A stretch of 64,000 nt of DNA. Source: Luxibacter massiliensis (GTDB taxonomy: Bacteria > Bacillota > Clostridia > Lachnospirales > Lachnospiraceae). The DNA lies in the NCBI RefSeq assembly GCF_900604355.1, contig NZ_UWOE01000001.1, positions 2,480,001 to 2,544,000 of the forward strand, written 5' to 3'. Below the pieces are notes generated by a model. That model was not told the DNA's origin and did not search any database. It was given only the letters and a program-made list of their open reading frames with translations. Shown here in pieces: positions 44,064 through 54,151 of the stretch (positions are counted from its first letter, which is position 1; each line of letters opens with the position of its first letter). The position numbers were made by a program, and so were the translations under genes.

Positions 44064-47000
44064 TTATAATTGCAATTTTTTCTGTATTAGTCCAAGTGTA
44101 CGCTGTCCAACTTTTTCCTTGTCAAAACTGTCTACTACGGCTTTCATTGTTTCAGCACTCCAAAATATCTTAAGTTTCTCTTTTGCGCGGGTTATCGCAG
44201 TATAGAAAATAGAATGCGATATTTTTTCTGCATTATAAGAAGGGATAATTATCTTTACAGAATTGTACTCTAAACCCTGAGCCTTATGGATAGAAACAGC
44301 ATATGCAATTTGAAACGGAATAATTGTCTTGATTCGTTCTTCCTCTGCTTCTGTTTCATCCTCACTTGCAATCACTTCTAAGCGTATTCTTGTCCTAAAA
44401 TCTGTCACGTCAACAAATTCAAAGCTTTCATTTCTGCATTGCCGCTCCGTTAAAATAGTATCTATATCAAGGGTAAATATTATGGCCGATTCTCTTTTCG
44501 AGATATCTACAATTCTTCCTTTCAAATTATTATACAGTAAAGGAGAGCGCTTAGTATCAAAAAAAATCACTGGGTCTCCGACTTTGAATGTCCACTCAGC
44601 CCATGTATATACTTTGCTTTTCGTATTAGCATTTTGAAAATAAAGGTTCATGTTGTTCAAACCAAATTTGCCATCATAGTTTAAACATAGTACAACTTCA
44701 TCTTCATCCTGAGATGCAAATATTTCTTCTCCTATATCAGCCAAAAATGAACCATCCATTGCAAGTTTTTCGGTGATAATAGGCTGAATTTTTCTAACTT
44801 CATCCCATAAGCCTTTTAACTCTTTTTTATCCGTTCTCCATGTATTTAAAAGTTCAACATTAGCACCATCTGTTTTAATAATATCCTTTGCATAATAAAA
44901 CCAGTTGCCAAAATCAATGGATTCAATTTGATAAATATCACCAGCTAAAACAAGTAATGTACTTTCATCAATTTTTTCAAGCAGCCTCTTCATAGTCCTA
45001 TTATCTATAGTACTGCATTCATCAACAAAAACTATATCATAATCTGTAAGTGTAATTGTTTTGGTAAAACTATCAACACTTATAAAATCAGAGTCAACAC
45101 CGGGATTTTCAATACGTCTTTTCAAATTCTGCAAAGCAGTATGTGTTTTCGTAAGGAAAAGTTTCTTAGATTGATTCATCATATTAGAAATATAATTAAT
45201 CAATGTAGTTTTTCCAGTACCAGCTGCTCCGTAAATGAGCATTACCTGAGAATTTACAAATAGTTTTTGCAATGCAGCCTTTTTTAACGGATCTTCGAAA
45301 TTTATATTACATTGCCTCAGATACCGCAGGTTGGATTCCTTTTGGCCTCTATTACTCATACTTGAAAGCTTTAACAATACACTAAGTATAAATATAGTTG
45401 TACTTTCGTAAGAGTCAATGGATAAGAAACCATTTTCTTCTTTTATCATAAAGCCATTACTGCGCTCCCATTGATCCAGACTAGAATTGTACTTTTTTAC
45501 CTCCTCCCGGCTTGCTACCGAATCGACGTCAAAGTACAATTCTCCAGTTTCACATATCATACTTTCAATTGCTAAGTAAGGGCGTACTATATTAAACATG
45601 GCGGAACTATTTGTTATTTCAAGAATATCCTTTAAATTGCCTTTACTGGTTTTCCTTCCTGCTAAATTTGAAATAAAAGGCTTTTTCTCAAACGGATAAC
45701 ATCTACTCGTAATATAAAGCTCGTCAGAAAGGCAATACTTATCAAATGTATTGGGCAATACGGACGCCAATGTCTCTTCCCGCAGGTTTAGTAATATGTA
45801 TCGTATTGTATGCTTTCCTCTTTTGTTTGAAGATAGGGAATAGTCTCTTCTCAGTTTTATCAATATATCCTTAAAAATATTAGTTTTTGTCTCTCCATAG
45901 ATTTGATTTATAACATATTGAAAGTGATTATCATGTAAGTTAATTAAGTCGAACAAATTCATACCTGTCCTGGTTAGAAAATTCATCAATGAATTGTACT
46001 CGCCATAATTCTTGCTTAATTTAATGTCACCCCCCAAAATTTTCCCTAATTTATTTAAACAGGAAGGGGCAATGGATACTTTCCAATTGGTTACTACTTT
46101 AATTTTACTTTTCACACCCCAAAGATGAATTTCTGCATCGGCATATGCAAACTGTATTGAATAATTAGTTGATATATTTTGCTTGCTATATACAGTTATA
46201 CGATTAAATTTCGTTGCATATATCCCAGCAAGCTGTAATGTAATTTCAAAATATCTCTCTCCGTTTACAAAGAAAGGGGTCTTTTTTTGAATATAATATC
46301 TGGAAGTTCCCGCTACTTTCGGTGATAAGTCAATTGCACGAATACTCGAAGCTACCATTTCATAATACTCAATATCAAGAGTATCCGTATTCAAAGGAAA
46401 TATTTCCAGATTTGCCAATACAATAATATTGAAATTATTTTTTAAGAATTTTCTAATTTCCCAAAGATAACTGTAATATTTCAGCATCAACCTTTCAGAT
46501 TGCCCTTCCTCCGGAATTCTTGACCCAATATATCTAAGTCCTTTCAAAAAGTTACTCAAATATTTAGTTTCAATATTAAACTGAGATAACTCCCATGCTA
46601 ATCTTTCGCTTACCTCACTATATCCCAAATTTATTGCATATAAAACTAAAGCAGCATAGCACAAATCATATAGTCCATTTATAATCTTTCTTGATATATT
46701 ATCACGAGATTTATTACCGTCATTCAGCCTGTCAAGTTCAAACGCTATATCTTCACATCGAACCTTGATGATTTTTATAGCATCATCCTTTCTGAGATTC
46801 TCTTTATTTAATTTATTTAAGAACAAATGCATGTTGATAATCCTTTGGAGTTTATAGCAGAATATACTAACACTTTCATCTGTATCTTTTATTTCATCTT
46901 CAGAATTGAATTTGATTGTAGTACTATTCTTTCCAAAATCTATTGATTGGATAAAACTTGGGGATAAATATTTCCAAAAAACACGCTTTTCACCCCTCAC

Positions 47001-47363
47001 ATCTGGATTTAGAACAATAAATAAAATTCCTGGATCTGCAGTCACATTATTCGCTATAAATGCCGGAAACGCCAAGCTTGTTAATCTATATGAAATAATA
47101 CCGTTCACTTCTTTATAATCATGTGTTCCTTTTATCTGAACCATAAAGTTCTGTTCTGGGCATCTAGATATTTCAGGATTTGAAACAAACTCGAATGTAC
47201 CATCATGATTTGGCCATTTATCATCGCAAGAGAAATTTGTATTAATTTTCCCGCCTGAAGTCAGGAATGTTTCTAAAGTTGAAACTGCTGCCCGATCTTC
47301 AGCTGAATGTTCAGAATGTGTTGAAAGATGACGTTTATATAACTCACTACTATTTGATTGCAA
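44064..47363 (-). CDS. DUF4365-like domain fused to SF1 helicase (candidate defence protein)
   Basis: A 1,099-aa protein. The N-terminal ~165 residues resemble DUF4365, a nuclease-like domain: HDGTFEFV...QNFMVQIKGTHDYKEVNG gives the D...QxK pattern. A long middle part (~170-690) is unrecognised. From about 700 an SF1/RecD-like helicase follows: Walker A IYGAAGTGKTTLINY, Walker B IVFVDECSTIDNRTM, motif III LVLAGDIYQIESI, motif V AVSIHKAQGLEYNSVKI and motif VI FYTAITRAKEKLKI. A TTG at 47363 with AGGTGA four to five bases upstream is the likely start. It is a lone gene beside an insertion sequence, on a strand with other accessory genes. Single-protein nuclease-helicases are often anti-phage; that role is inferred. 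Confidence 0.8.
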   Translation of the reverse strand: MQSNSSELYKRHLSTHSEHSAEDRAAVSTLETFLTSGGKINTNFSCDDKWPNHDGTFEFVSNPEISRCPEQNFMVQIKGTHDYKEVNGIISYRLTSLAFPAFIANNVTADPGILFIVLNPDVRGEKRVFWKYLSPSFIQSIDFGKNSTTIKFNSEDEIKDTDESVSIFCYKLQRIINMHLFLNKLNKENLRKDDAIKIIKVRCEDIAFELDRLNDGNKSRDNISRKIINGLYDLCYAALVLYAINLGYSEVSERLAWELSQFNIETKYLSNFLKGLRYIGSRIPEEGQSERLMLKYYSYLWEIRKFLKNNFNIIVLANLEIFPLNTDTLDIEYYEMVASSIRAIDLSPKVAGTSRYYIQKKTPFFVNGERYFEITLQLAGIYATKFNRITVYSKQNISTNYSIQFAYADAEIHLWGVKSKIKVVTNWKVSIAPSCLNKLGKILGGDIKLSKNYGEYNSLMNFLTRTGMNLFDLINLHDNHFQYVINQIYGETKTNIFKDILIKLRRDYSLSSNKRGKHTIRYILLNLREETLASVLPNTFDKYCLSDELYITSRCYPFEKKPFISNLAGRKTSKGNLKDILEITNSSAMFNIVRPYLAIESMICETGELYFDVDSVASREEVKKYNSSLDQWERSNGFMIKEENGFLSIDSYESTTIFILSVLLKLSSMSNRGQKESNLRYLRQCNINFEDPLKKAALQKLFVNSQVMLIYGAAGTGKTTLINYISNMMNQSKKLFLTKTHTALQNLKRRIENPGVDSDFISVDSFTKTITLTDYDIVFVDECSTIDNRTMKRLLEKIDESTLLVLAGDIYQIESIDFGNWFYYAKDIIKTDGANVELLNTWRTDKKELKGLWDEVRKIQPIITEKLAMDGSFLADIGEEIFASQDEDEVVLCLNYDGKFGLNNMNLYFQNANTKSKVYTWAEWTFKVGDPVIFFDTKRSPLLYNNLKGRIVDISKRESAIIFTLDIDTILTERQCRNESFEFVDVTDFRTRIRLEVIASEDETEAEEERIKTIIPFQIAYAVSIHKAQGLEYNSVKIIIPSYNAEKISHSIFYTAITRAKEKLKIFWSAETMKAVVDSFDKEKVGQRTLGLIQKKLQL

Positions 47364-47479
47364 AAAATCACCTCGCTTTTTCAGCTATGCTTTAAATGCT
47401 ATTTATTTTATACTTTCATTTTAGAACTATAGTAGCATAAAATGGAGTTTTTATACTTATCTATATCTGTTCCCCTTTA

Positions 47480-47662
47480 TTAATAGATTAATCTGCTAGC
47501 AATGTTTGCATTGTCATTGGAATAAACCGCTCCTCCTTTCCAATCATTTTTAAGTATAGTATAACCTTGTTTCTGGTGGATTACAATATTCATACTTGGT
47601 TCGATGAATATCGTATAATCGTATTCACTATTATAAAAAATGAAAGCCTTTTTGAAGTACAA
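47480..47662 (-). CDS. Small hypothetical protein
   Basis: A 60-residue frame from a TTG at 47662, ten bases after GGAGG, reading FKKAFIFYNSEYDYTIFIEP and ending ANIASRLIY. It has no known motif. The strong ribosome site is the main support; it lies between the helicase gene and the insertion sequence. Confidence 0.4.
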   Translation of the reverse strand: MYFKKAFIFYNSEYDYTIFIEPSMNIVIHQKQGYTILKNDWKGGAVYSNDNANIASRLIY

Positions 47663-47774
47663 ATTCCAATCACCTCCCAACCATTCTCAAAATCTTTACA
47701 TAACAACTACTGCAAGATGAAAGACGCCACATGCGAAACTTCTTTTTTGACCTTCCTAAAAAAGACAAGACAAA

Positions 47775-49637
47775 AGAGGGTGTCGCAAAATCATCAAATT
47801 AGATGATTGAGCGGCACCCTCGCTCTATATATGAAAAATCCGGATGGAATCCTTTTGTTTCAGGAATCCTTCCGGATTTTTGGCGTACTTTAATAATGCT
47901 TTGTTTTTCTTGTTTTTTAAGCGGTCTCTTTTACTGGAAAAAGATGACTTCCAGTGCGTTCCCTCTGGATTTTTGCATGCAGTTTATTGATGTTGTATCC
48001 CATACACAGCAAAATAATCTCCAGTTTTACCTTGGTTTTCCCTCGCAGCAGAAATCTTTGAAATTCGTAATCATTTTTCAAAACACCAAAGGCTCCCTCT
48101 GCCTGGACGGAACGGTTCATCCGATATTTGATTCCCGTTTCACTTAGGATATTTTCATAGGATTCCTGTCGTTTTTCCAGAAAGCTTTTTGAAATGTATA
48201 ACCGCTTATTTCCTTTTGCTTTAGTACATTTTTCTTTATAAGCACATCCGTTGCAGTCTTCACATTCGTAAACGGTTACTTCCGATTCATACCCGCTCTT
48301 GCTTTTCTGCTTTTTGATAAAAAGTGGGGACAGGGATTTCCCTGCATGACAAATGTATATATCTGCTTCTTGGTCATATCCCATATTTTCACGTTTGCTG
48401 ATATCCTGCTTGAAGCTCCGTTTCTTCCATTTCTCATAAGTCTGTGGTTTTATGTATGGTTTTTGCTCTGCACTTCTCAGATAAGTATACGCTTCTTCAC
48501 TTTCATATCCTGAATCAGCCGTTACACTCGGATAACGGAAACCCAGATTCGTTTCCATTGTCTTTAAAAAAGGAACCAATGTCCAGACATCATTTCGATC
48601 CTGAAAAATATCTGCTGCTACGATATATTCACTGTCTACTGCAATCTGTACATTATACCCGGGCTTTAACTGTGCATTTCTCATATGGTCATCTTCCATA
48701 TGCATAAAGGCTGCATCCGGATCTGTTTTACAATAATTATTTCTTCCCTGAAAACTTGCCGTATGCCAGTCATAAACGCTTTGTCGTTCAAGAAATCTGC
48801 GAAAAAGCTCTAAATACCGTTGGTTTTTGCTTTTCTTTTTTCCTCGTCCGTGGACAAAAACGGTGTTGTCTCTCTGGCATCGGTTTTCTAAAAACCGGAC
48901 TATGTTCTGTAAATCCTGGGTCCTTGATTCTGAAGTGACAGAAAAATCCTGCAGGTATTCCTTGTTCAGAAGCTGTATGGTTTCCTGTATCTTCCGAAAC
49001 ATTTTTTCTTCCCACTTTCCTACGGATTTTTTCCAGACAAACGTATATTTGTTTGCACAGGCCTCTAACTTTGTCCCGTCAATAAATACAGTCTCCTTTA
49101 ACAGTTCCCCGGAATCCCCCAAACGTTTTACCATCTGGTAAAAGAGATTTTCACAGGCATCTGCCAAAAATCCGGTACGAAAGCGGGCAATCGTGCTGTG
49201 ATCAGGAGCCTTTTGTCCAGCTAACAGCCACATAAAGTTGATATCCCTTTTGCAAGCTGTTTCCATTTTTCTTGAAGAATAAATGTTTTGAGAATAAGCG
49301 TAGGTCAGGATCTTGAACATGGTCTTTGGGTCGACTGCGGGATTTCTGCCTTTTGCAGAGTAAGCCTGATACAGCAAGCTGTAATCTAAATCCTCCAATT
49401 CGTGGCTGAGCAGTCGAACAGAATCATCATCAGGAACCAAACCTTCCAAATTTAATGGCAAAACCAGTTGATAAGGTTCGCCAAATTCGGTATAATTTTT
49501 ATGGTATTTTAATTTACTTGACATATCTTATTATACCATGGATTGCGGACTCTTCGGAGTCCGTTTTCTATTTTAGGGTACAAAAAAGGAGCGCTGCTCC
49601 ATAGGTGATTACTCACCTATTTTGCAACGCCCCCTCT
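47775..49637. mobile_element. IS1182-type insertion sequence
   Basis: About 1.86 kb. Imperfect terminal inverted repeats: AGAGGGTGTCGCAAAAT at 47775-47791 and the complement of ATTTTGCAACGCCCCCTCT at 49619-49637 (two-base length difference). The left end also folds into its own hairpin with GCGGCACCCTC at 47810-47820, and the right end has a palindrome ATAGGTGA/TCACCTAT at 49601-49620, structures that insulate the transposase from outside transcripts. No clear target duplication was seen. Confidence 0.85.
47917..49524 (-). CDS. IS1182-family transposase
   Basis: A 535-aa DDE transposase. The N-terminal DUF772-type region has PLNLEGLVPDDDSVRLLSHE and APDHSTIARFR; the first catalytic Asp is in ETVFIDGTKLEACANKY, the second in PSVTADSGYESEEAY, and the Glu region in RMNRSVQAEGAFGVLKNDYE. 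A zinc-knuckle-like CEDCNGCAYKEKC lies before the last motif. The gene appears intact and of full length, so the insertion may be active. It lies between ppdK and the helicase region. Confidence 0.95.
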   Translation of the reverse strand: MSSKLKYHKNYTEFGEPYQLVLPLNLEGLVPDDDSVRLLSHELEDLDYSLLYQAYSAKGRNPAVDPKTMFKILTYAYSQNIYSSRKMETACKRDINFMWLLAGQKAPDHSTIARFRTGFLADACENLFYQMVKRLGDSGELLKETVFIDGTKLEACANKYTFVWKKSVGKWEEKMFRKIQETIQLLNKEYLQDFSVTSESRTQDLQNIVRFLENRCQRDNTVFVHGRGKKKSKNQRYLELFRRFLERQSVYDWHTASFQGRNNYCKTDPDAAFMHMEDDHMRNAQLKPGYNVQIAVDSEYIVAADIFQDRNDVWTLVPFLKTMETNLGFRYPSVTADSGYESEEAYTYLRSAEQKPYIKPQTYEKWKKRSFKQDISKRENMGYDQEADIYICHAGKSLSPLFIKKQKSKSGYESEVTVYECEDCNGCAYKEKCTKAKGNKRLYISKSFLEKRQESYENILSETGIKYRMNRSVQAEGAFGVLKNDYEFQRFLLRGKTKVKLEIILLCMGYNINKLHAKIQRERTGSHLFPVKETA

Positions 49638-49682
49638 TCTACATGAAACTAATTAATTTCTTATTCAGTTCTATGCGGTGTA

Positions 49683-52307
49683 TTACTTTTGATTAATAGC
49701 TGCCTGTGCTGCTGCTAACCTTGCAATTGGCACACGGAATGGTGAGCAGGACACATAGTCCAGGCCAAGAGTATTACAGAATTCTACAGAACTTGGATCC
49801 CCACCATGCTCGCCGCAGATACCAATATGCAGATTCGGATTAACTGGCTTTCCTAAATCAATTGCCATCTTCATCAGTTTTCCAACACCTATCTGGTCAA
49901 GCTTAGCAAATGGATCGTTTTCAAAGATCTTAGCATCATAATATGCATCCAGGAATTTGCCCGCATCATCACGTGAAAATCCATATGTCATCTGTGTAAG
50001 GTCATTTGTACCGAAGCAGAAGAAATCAGCCTCTTTCGCAATCTCATCAGCTGTAAGGGCAGCTCTTGGGATTTCAATCATAGTACCCACTTCATACTTC
50101 AGACTGCTTCCAGCCGCTTTAATTTCAGCATCAGCAGTTTCAACAACCATTTTCTTTACATATTTTAACTCTTTAATGTCCCCAATCAGAGGAATCATAA
50201 TCTCAGGGCAAACATTCCAGTCTGCATGTGCTTTCTGCACATTGATTGCTGCACGGATGACAGCCTTTGTCTGCATCTTTGCAATCTCTGGGTATGTCAC
50301 TGCCAGACGGCATCCACGGTGTCCCATCATCGGGTTAAACTCATGGAGGCCATCAATGATTGTCTTAATCTCTTCCACAGTTTTGCCCTGGGCATCAGCC
50401 AGCTTCTTAATATCATCTTCCTCAGTTGGGACAAACTCGTGGAGCGGAGGATCTAAGAAACGGATTGTCACCGGATTTCCTTCCAGAGCCTCATAAAGTG
50501 CCTCGAAATCTCCCTGCTGTACAGGCAGAATCTTGTCAAGAGCTGCCTCTCTTGCCTCAACTGTATCTGAACAAATCATTTCGCGGAATGCATCAATTCT
50601 GTCGCCTTCAAAGAACATATGCTCTGTACGGCAAAGTCCAATACCTTCTGCACCCAGCTCACGTGCTTTTTTAGCGTCAGCCGGTGTGTCTGCATTTGTA
50701 CGTACCTTCATGGTCCTGTACTTGTCAGCCCACCCCATAATTCTTCCAAACTCGCCTGCAATTGTAGCATCAACAGTTGGAATCAAGCCATCATATATAT
50801 TTCCTGTGGAACCATCCAGAGAAATCGCATCCCCTTCATGGAACTCTTTGCCTGCAAGTGTGAACTTCTTGTTTGCCTCATCCATTGCAATCTCGCCGCA
50901 GCCTGATACACAGCATGTACCCATGCCACGTGCAACAACAGCTGCATGGGATGTCATTCCTCCGCGCACTGTCAAGATTCCCTGGGCAGCTTTCATACCT
51001 TCGATATCTTCTGGTGAAGTCTCAAGACGTACAAGTACGACTTTTTCACCTCTCGCAGCCCACTCCTTAGCGTCATCAGCTGTAAATACAACTTTACCAC
51101 AAGCAGCTCCTGGTGAAGCGCCCAGTGCTTTTGCCATCGGTGTGGCAGCTTTAAGTGCTGCAGCATCAAACTGTGGATGGAGTAATGTGTCTAAGTTTCT
51201 AGGATCGATCATTGCGACAGCTTTTTCTTCTGTGATCATCTTCTCGTCAACCAGGTCACATGCAATCTTCAGAGCTGCCTGTGCCGTTCTCTTACCATTA
51301 CGTGTCTGGAGCATATACAGCTTCTTGTCCTCAATGGTAAACTCCATGTCCTGCATATCTCTGTAATGATCCTCCAGTTTATTGCAGATGCCTACAAACT
51401 GCTCATAAACTTCTGGCATAACTTCCTTTAACTGGTCAATCTTCTGAGGTGTACGGACACCGGCAACAACGTCCTCTCCCTGTGCATTCATAAGGAATTC
51501 ACCCATCAGCTTCTTCTCTCCTGTTGCAGGGTCACGTGTAAATGCAACACCTGTGCCAGATGTATCGCCCATATTACCGAATGCCATCATCTGTACATTG
51601 ACAGCTGTTCCCCAGGAATATGGAATATCATTGTCCCGGCGGTATACATTCGCCCTGGGGTTGTCCCATGAACGGAAAACAGCTTTAATAGCGCCCATCA
51701 GCTGTTCCTTGGGGTCAGTCGGGAACCCTTCGCCGATCTTCTCTTTATATTCGTCTTTAAACTGTTCAGCTAAAACTTTCAGGTCATCTGCAGTCAGTTC
51801 AACGTCCTGTGTAACACCTTTTTCTTCTTTCATCTTGTCGATAAGTTCTTCAAAATACTTCTTACCAACTTCCATAACTACGTCAGAGTACATCTGGATA
51901 AATCTTCTGTAGCAGTCCCATGCCCAACGGGGATTGCCGGACTTTGCAGCTAAAACATCAACAACTTCTTCATTTAAGCCAAGGTTCAGGATTGTATCCA
52001 TCATACCTGGCATGGAAGCCCTTGCTCCTGAACGTACGGAAACAAGAAGCGGATTCTCTTTATCTCCAAATTTCTTGCCAGTAACCTCTTCCATTTTTGT
52101 AATGGCATCCATAATCTGATCCATGATCTCATCATTAATCTTTCTGCCATCCTCGTAGTACTGTGTACAAGCTTCCGTTGTAATTGTAAAGCCCTGCGGT
52201 ACCGGAAGACCTAAGTTTGTCATCTCAGCAAGGTTAGCGCCCTTACCACCAAGCAGGTTTCGCATGGTTGCGTTACCTTCTGTAAACATATAAACCCATT
52301 TTGCCAT
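49683..52307 (-). CDS. ppdK: Pyruvate, phosphate dikinase
   Basis: Cytoplasmic enzyme interconverting pyruvate, ATP and phosphate with PEP, AMP and pyrophosphate; in clostridia it serves glycolysis or gluconeogenesis. At 874 aa it has the family length. The nucleotide-binding domain starts KWVYMFTEGNATMRNLLGGK; the phospho-His domain has GGMTSHAAVVARGMGTCCVS near 450-470; the PEP/pyruvate domain has RTEHMFFEGDRI, NPMMGHRGCRL and FGTNDLTQMTYGFSRDD. AGGAGG precedes the ATG; a good promoter lies at 52366-52394. The gene is intact; the insertion sequence lies about 45 bp beyond its stop and may have replaced its terminator. Confidence 0.98.
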   Translation of the reverse strand: MAKWVYMFTEGNATMRNLLGGKGANLAEMTNLGLPVPQGFTITTEACTQYYEDGRKINDEIMDQIMDAITKMEEVTGKKFGDKENPLLVSVRSGARASMPGMMDTILNLGLNEEVVDVLAAKSGNPRWAWDCYRRFIQMYSDVVMEVGKKYFEELIDKMKEEKGVTQDVELTADDLKVLAEQFKDEYKEKIGEGFPTDPKEQLMGAIKAVFRSWDNPRANVYRRDNDIPYSWGTAVNVQMMAFGNMGDTSGTGVAFTRDPATGEKKLMGEFLMNAQGEDVVAGVRTPQKIDQLKEVMPEVYEQFVGICNKLEDHYRDMQDMEFTIEDKKLYMLQTRNGKRTAQAALKIACDLVDEKMITEEKAVAMIDPRNLDTLLHPQFDAAALKAATPMAKALGASPGAACGKVVFTADDAKEWAARGEKVVLVRLETSPEDIEGMKAAQGILTVRGGMTSHAAVVARGMGTCCVSGCGEIAMDEANKKFTLAGKEFHEGDAISLDGSTGNIYDGLIPTVDATIAGEFGRIMGWADKYRTMKVRTNADTPADAKKARELGAEGIGLCRTEHMFFEGDRIDAFREMICSDTVEAREAALDKILPVQQGDFEALYEALEGNPVTIRFLDPPLHEFVPTEEDDIKKLADAQGKTVEEIKTIIDGLHEFNPMMGHRGCRLAVTYPEIAKMQTKAVIRAAINVQKAHADWNVCPEIMIPLIGDIKELKYVKKMVVETADAEIKAAGSSLKYEVGTMIEIPRAALTADEIAKEADFFCFGTNDLTQMTYGFSRDDAGKFLDAYYDAKIFENDPFAKLDQIGVGKLMKMAIDLGKPVNPNLHIGICGEHGGDPSSVEFCNTLGLDYVSCSPFRVPIARLAAAQAAINQK

Positions 52308-52365
52308 GTCTCAATGACCTCCTAAAAATATTTTTCAATTTAAAATTACTCTGAGTCGCATATAT

Positions 52366-52394
52366 ATTCTAAAGGTTTTATTTAGGCTAGTCAA
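52366..52394 (-). promoter_or_regulatory. Promoter of ppdK
   Basis: On the minus strand TTGACT (52394-52389) and TAGAAT (52371-52366) are separated by 17 bp, about 59 bp ahead of the start codon. Confidence 0.75.
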
Positions 52395-52580
52395 GCATTT
52401 TGTCAGTAAATTCCTACAATTTTTGCGGGTTTGGTTTAACAATTTTTTCTTCTGGTATTTCCTATTTTTATATTTCTGTTTTTTTATATTTTTCAGCACC
52501 AAACAATTAAATGAAAATTTATCCTGCTCCCCACCAGGCACATCTTAGCGCTGTCTGGGCCATGCTGCGTCCTGTAAGCT

Positions 52581-54011
52581 TTATGCCTCTTTTAGAAAGG
52601 CAAGATATCCTTTAAGGGCCTCATAAATATCTGCTTTACTTGATACTTCCCAAGGGGCGTGCATACTCAGCACAGGAATCCCGCAATCTATTACATCCAT
52701 CCCATAGTCTGCCATAAAATAAGCAATAGTGCCCCCGCCGCCTTTATCAACAGCACCCAGTTCTGCTGTCTGCATAATCACTCTGTACTTATCCATAATC
52801 CGCCTCAATTCTGCCATAAACTCAGGGTTTGCATCATTTCCGCCTGATTTCCCCCCGCTTCCAGAATATTTGTTAAATACCAGTCCATTTGCCAGATATG
52901 CAGAATTCTTTTTTTCAAAATACTCCTCAAACATAGGATCATAAGCTGCACTGACATCTGAAGAAAGCATTTTGGAATTGGCCAGGGCCCGCCGCAGTTT
53001 CAATTCAGAATAGTCCCCACATAGCTCCAGTACTTCAGCAACTGTATTTTCAAAAAACTTTGACCGCATCCCAGTCGCCCCAGTACTTCCTATCTCCTCT
53101 TTGTCCACCAGGAGGCAGCATGAAGTACGCTTTGAAATTTTCAGTTCCAGCAACGCAAGCAGAGATGCAAAAGCACAGCTTCTGTCGTCCTGCCCATATG
53201 CCAGGATCATGCTGCGGTCCAGTCCACAATCCCTTGCCCTGCCCGCAGGGACAATTTCCAGCTCAGCTGATATAAAATCACTCTCTCTAATCTGATAATG
53301 CTCTTTTAGTAAATTTAAAACCATCTTTTTCACGTATTTTGTTTCTTTTTCTTCTGCACAAAACTTTGTATTATTTTTTCCAATGGTTTTTCGTTCATCA
53401 CCTGCTGCAGGCATATTCCCTATCAGCAAATCCATTTTTTCTGCGTTAATAAAGTCTTTAACCTTCTTCTCATTCTGCTCTTTTCCCAGATGTGGCAGTA
53501 AATCCGTAATTACAAAGACCGGCTCTTTATCCTTCTCTCCAATTTTAACCTCAATCTTAGTCCCATCCTTTCTGACCACCACTCCGTGAATTGCAAGAGG
53601 CATGGCCAACCACTGGTATTTCTTCACGCCCCCATAATAATGTGTGTCTAAATACGCCTGTCCCTGTTCCTCATACAGCGGAACCTGCTTCACATCAATT
53701 CTGGGAGAATCTATATGTGCCCCGAGGATATTCATGCCTCTTTCAAAGGGTTCTGACCCAATCTGAAACAAAACTACTGCTTTATCCATATAGCAAGCGT
53801 ATACTTTATCCCCAGGCTTTAAAGCCGCCTGTTCTTTACGTACCATATCTAGGTCACGGTATCCCTGGGCCCTTGCCAGCTTCAGCGCCGCAGACGCACA
53901 TTCGCGCTCTGTCTTGCTGCAATCCAGAAAGTGGCAGTATGCACGGCAAATATCCTCGACACGTTTTTTTTCTTCAGGACTATAATAGTTCCAAGCATTT
54001 CTTCTCTCCAT
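52581..54011 (-). CDS. M18-family aminopeptidase (first copy)
   Basis: A 476-aa metallo-aminopeptidase, related to aspartyl aminopeptidase, that trims acidic or neutral N-terminal residues in the cytoplasm. Metal and catalytic motifs: LGAHIDSPRIDVKQ near 95-108, VDKEEIGSTGATGM and LSMHAPWEVSSKADIYEAL near the C-terminus; HYYGGVKKYQWLAMPLA is a family mark. It is closely related to the second copy at 56435-57802. The gene has its own ribosome site (GAGGAG, 11-12 bases upstream) and stands alone. Confidence 0.95.
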   Translation of the reverse strand: MERRNAWNYYSPEEKKRVEDICRAYCHFLDCSKTERECASAALKLARAQGYRDLDMVRKEQAALKPGDKVYACYMDKAVVLFQIGSEPFERGMNILGAHIDSPRIDVKQVPLYEEQGQAYLDTHYYGGVKKYQWLAMPLAIHGVVVRKDGTKIEVKIGEKDKEPVFVITDLLPHLGKEQNEKKVKDFINAEKMDLLIGNMPAAGDERKTIGKNNTKFCAEEKETKYVKKMVLNLLKEHYQIRESDFISAELEIVPAGRARDCGLDRSMILAYGQDDRSCAFASLLALLELKISKRTSCCLLVDKEEIGSTGATGMRSKFFENTVAEVLELCGDYSELKLRRALANSKMLSSDVSAAYDPMFEEYFEKKNSAYLANGLVFNKYSGSGGKSGGNDANPEFMAELRRIMDKYRVIMQTAELGAVDKGGGGTIAYFMADYGMDVIDCGIPVLSMHAPWEVSSKADIYEALKGYLAFLKEA

Positions 54012-54151
54012 AATACTTTCTGCTCCTCATTTTTCATTCAGGCCAGAATTGGCCAAGATTTATTTTTAACAAATATTATGGTGGATTTTTCCAAAACTAT
54101 ACATCCTGTTTTTATTACCTAGCTACTGTCATGTTTATTTATGGCTCTTTT

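Noticed and set aside
50533..51366. 277-codon plus-strand frame
   Set aside because: Antisense shadow of ppdK; Ser/Ala-rich composition from the complementary codon bias.
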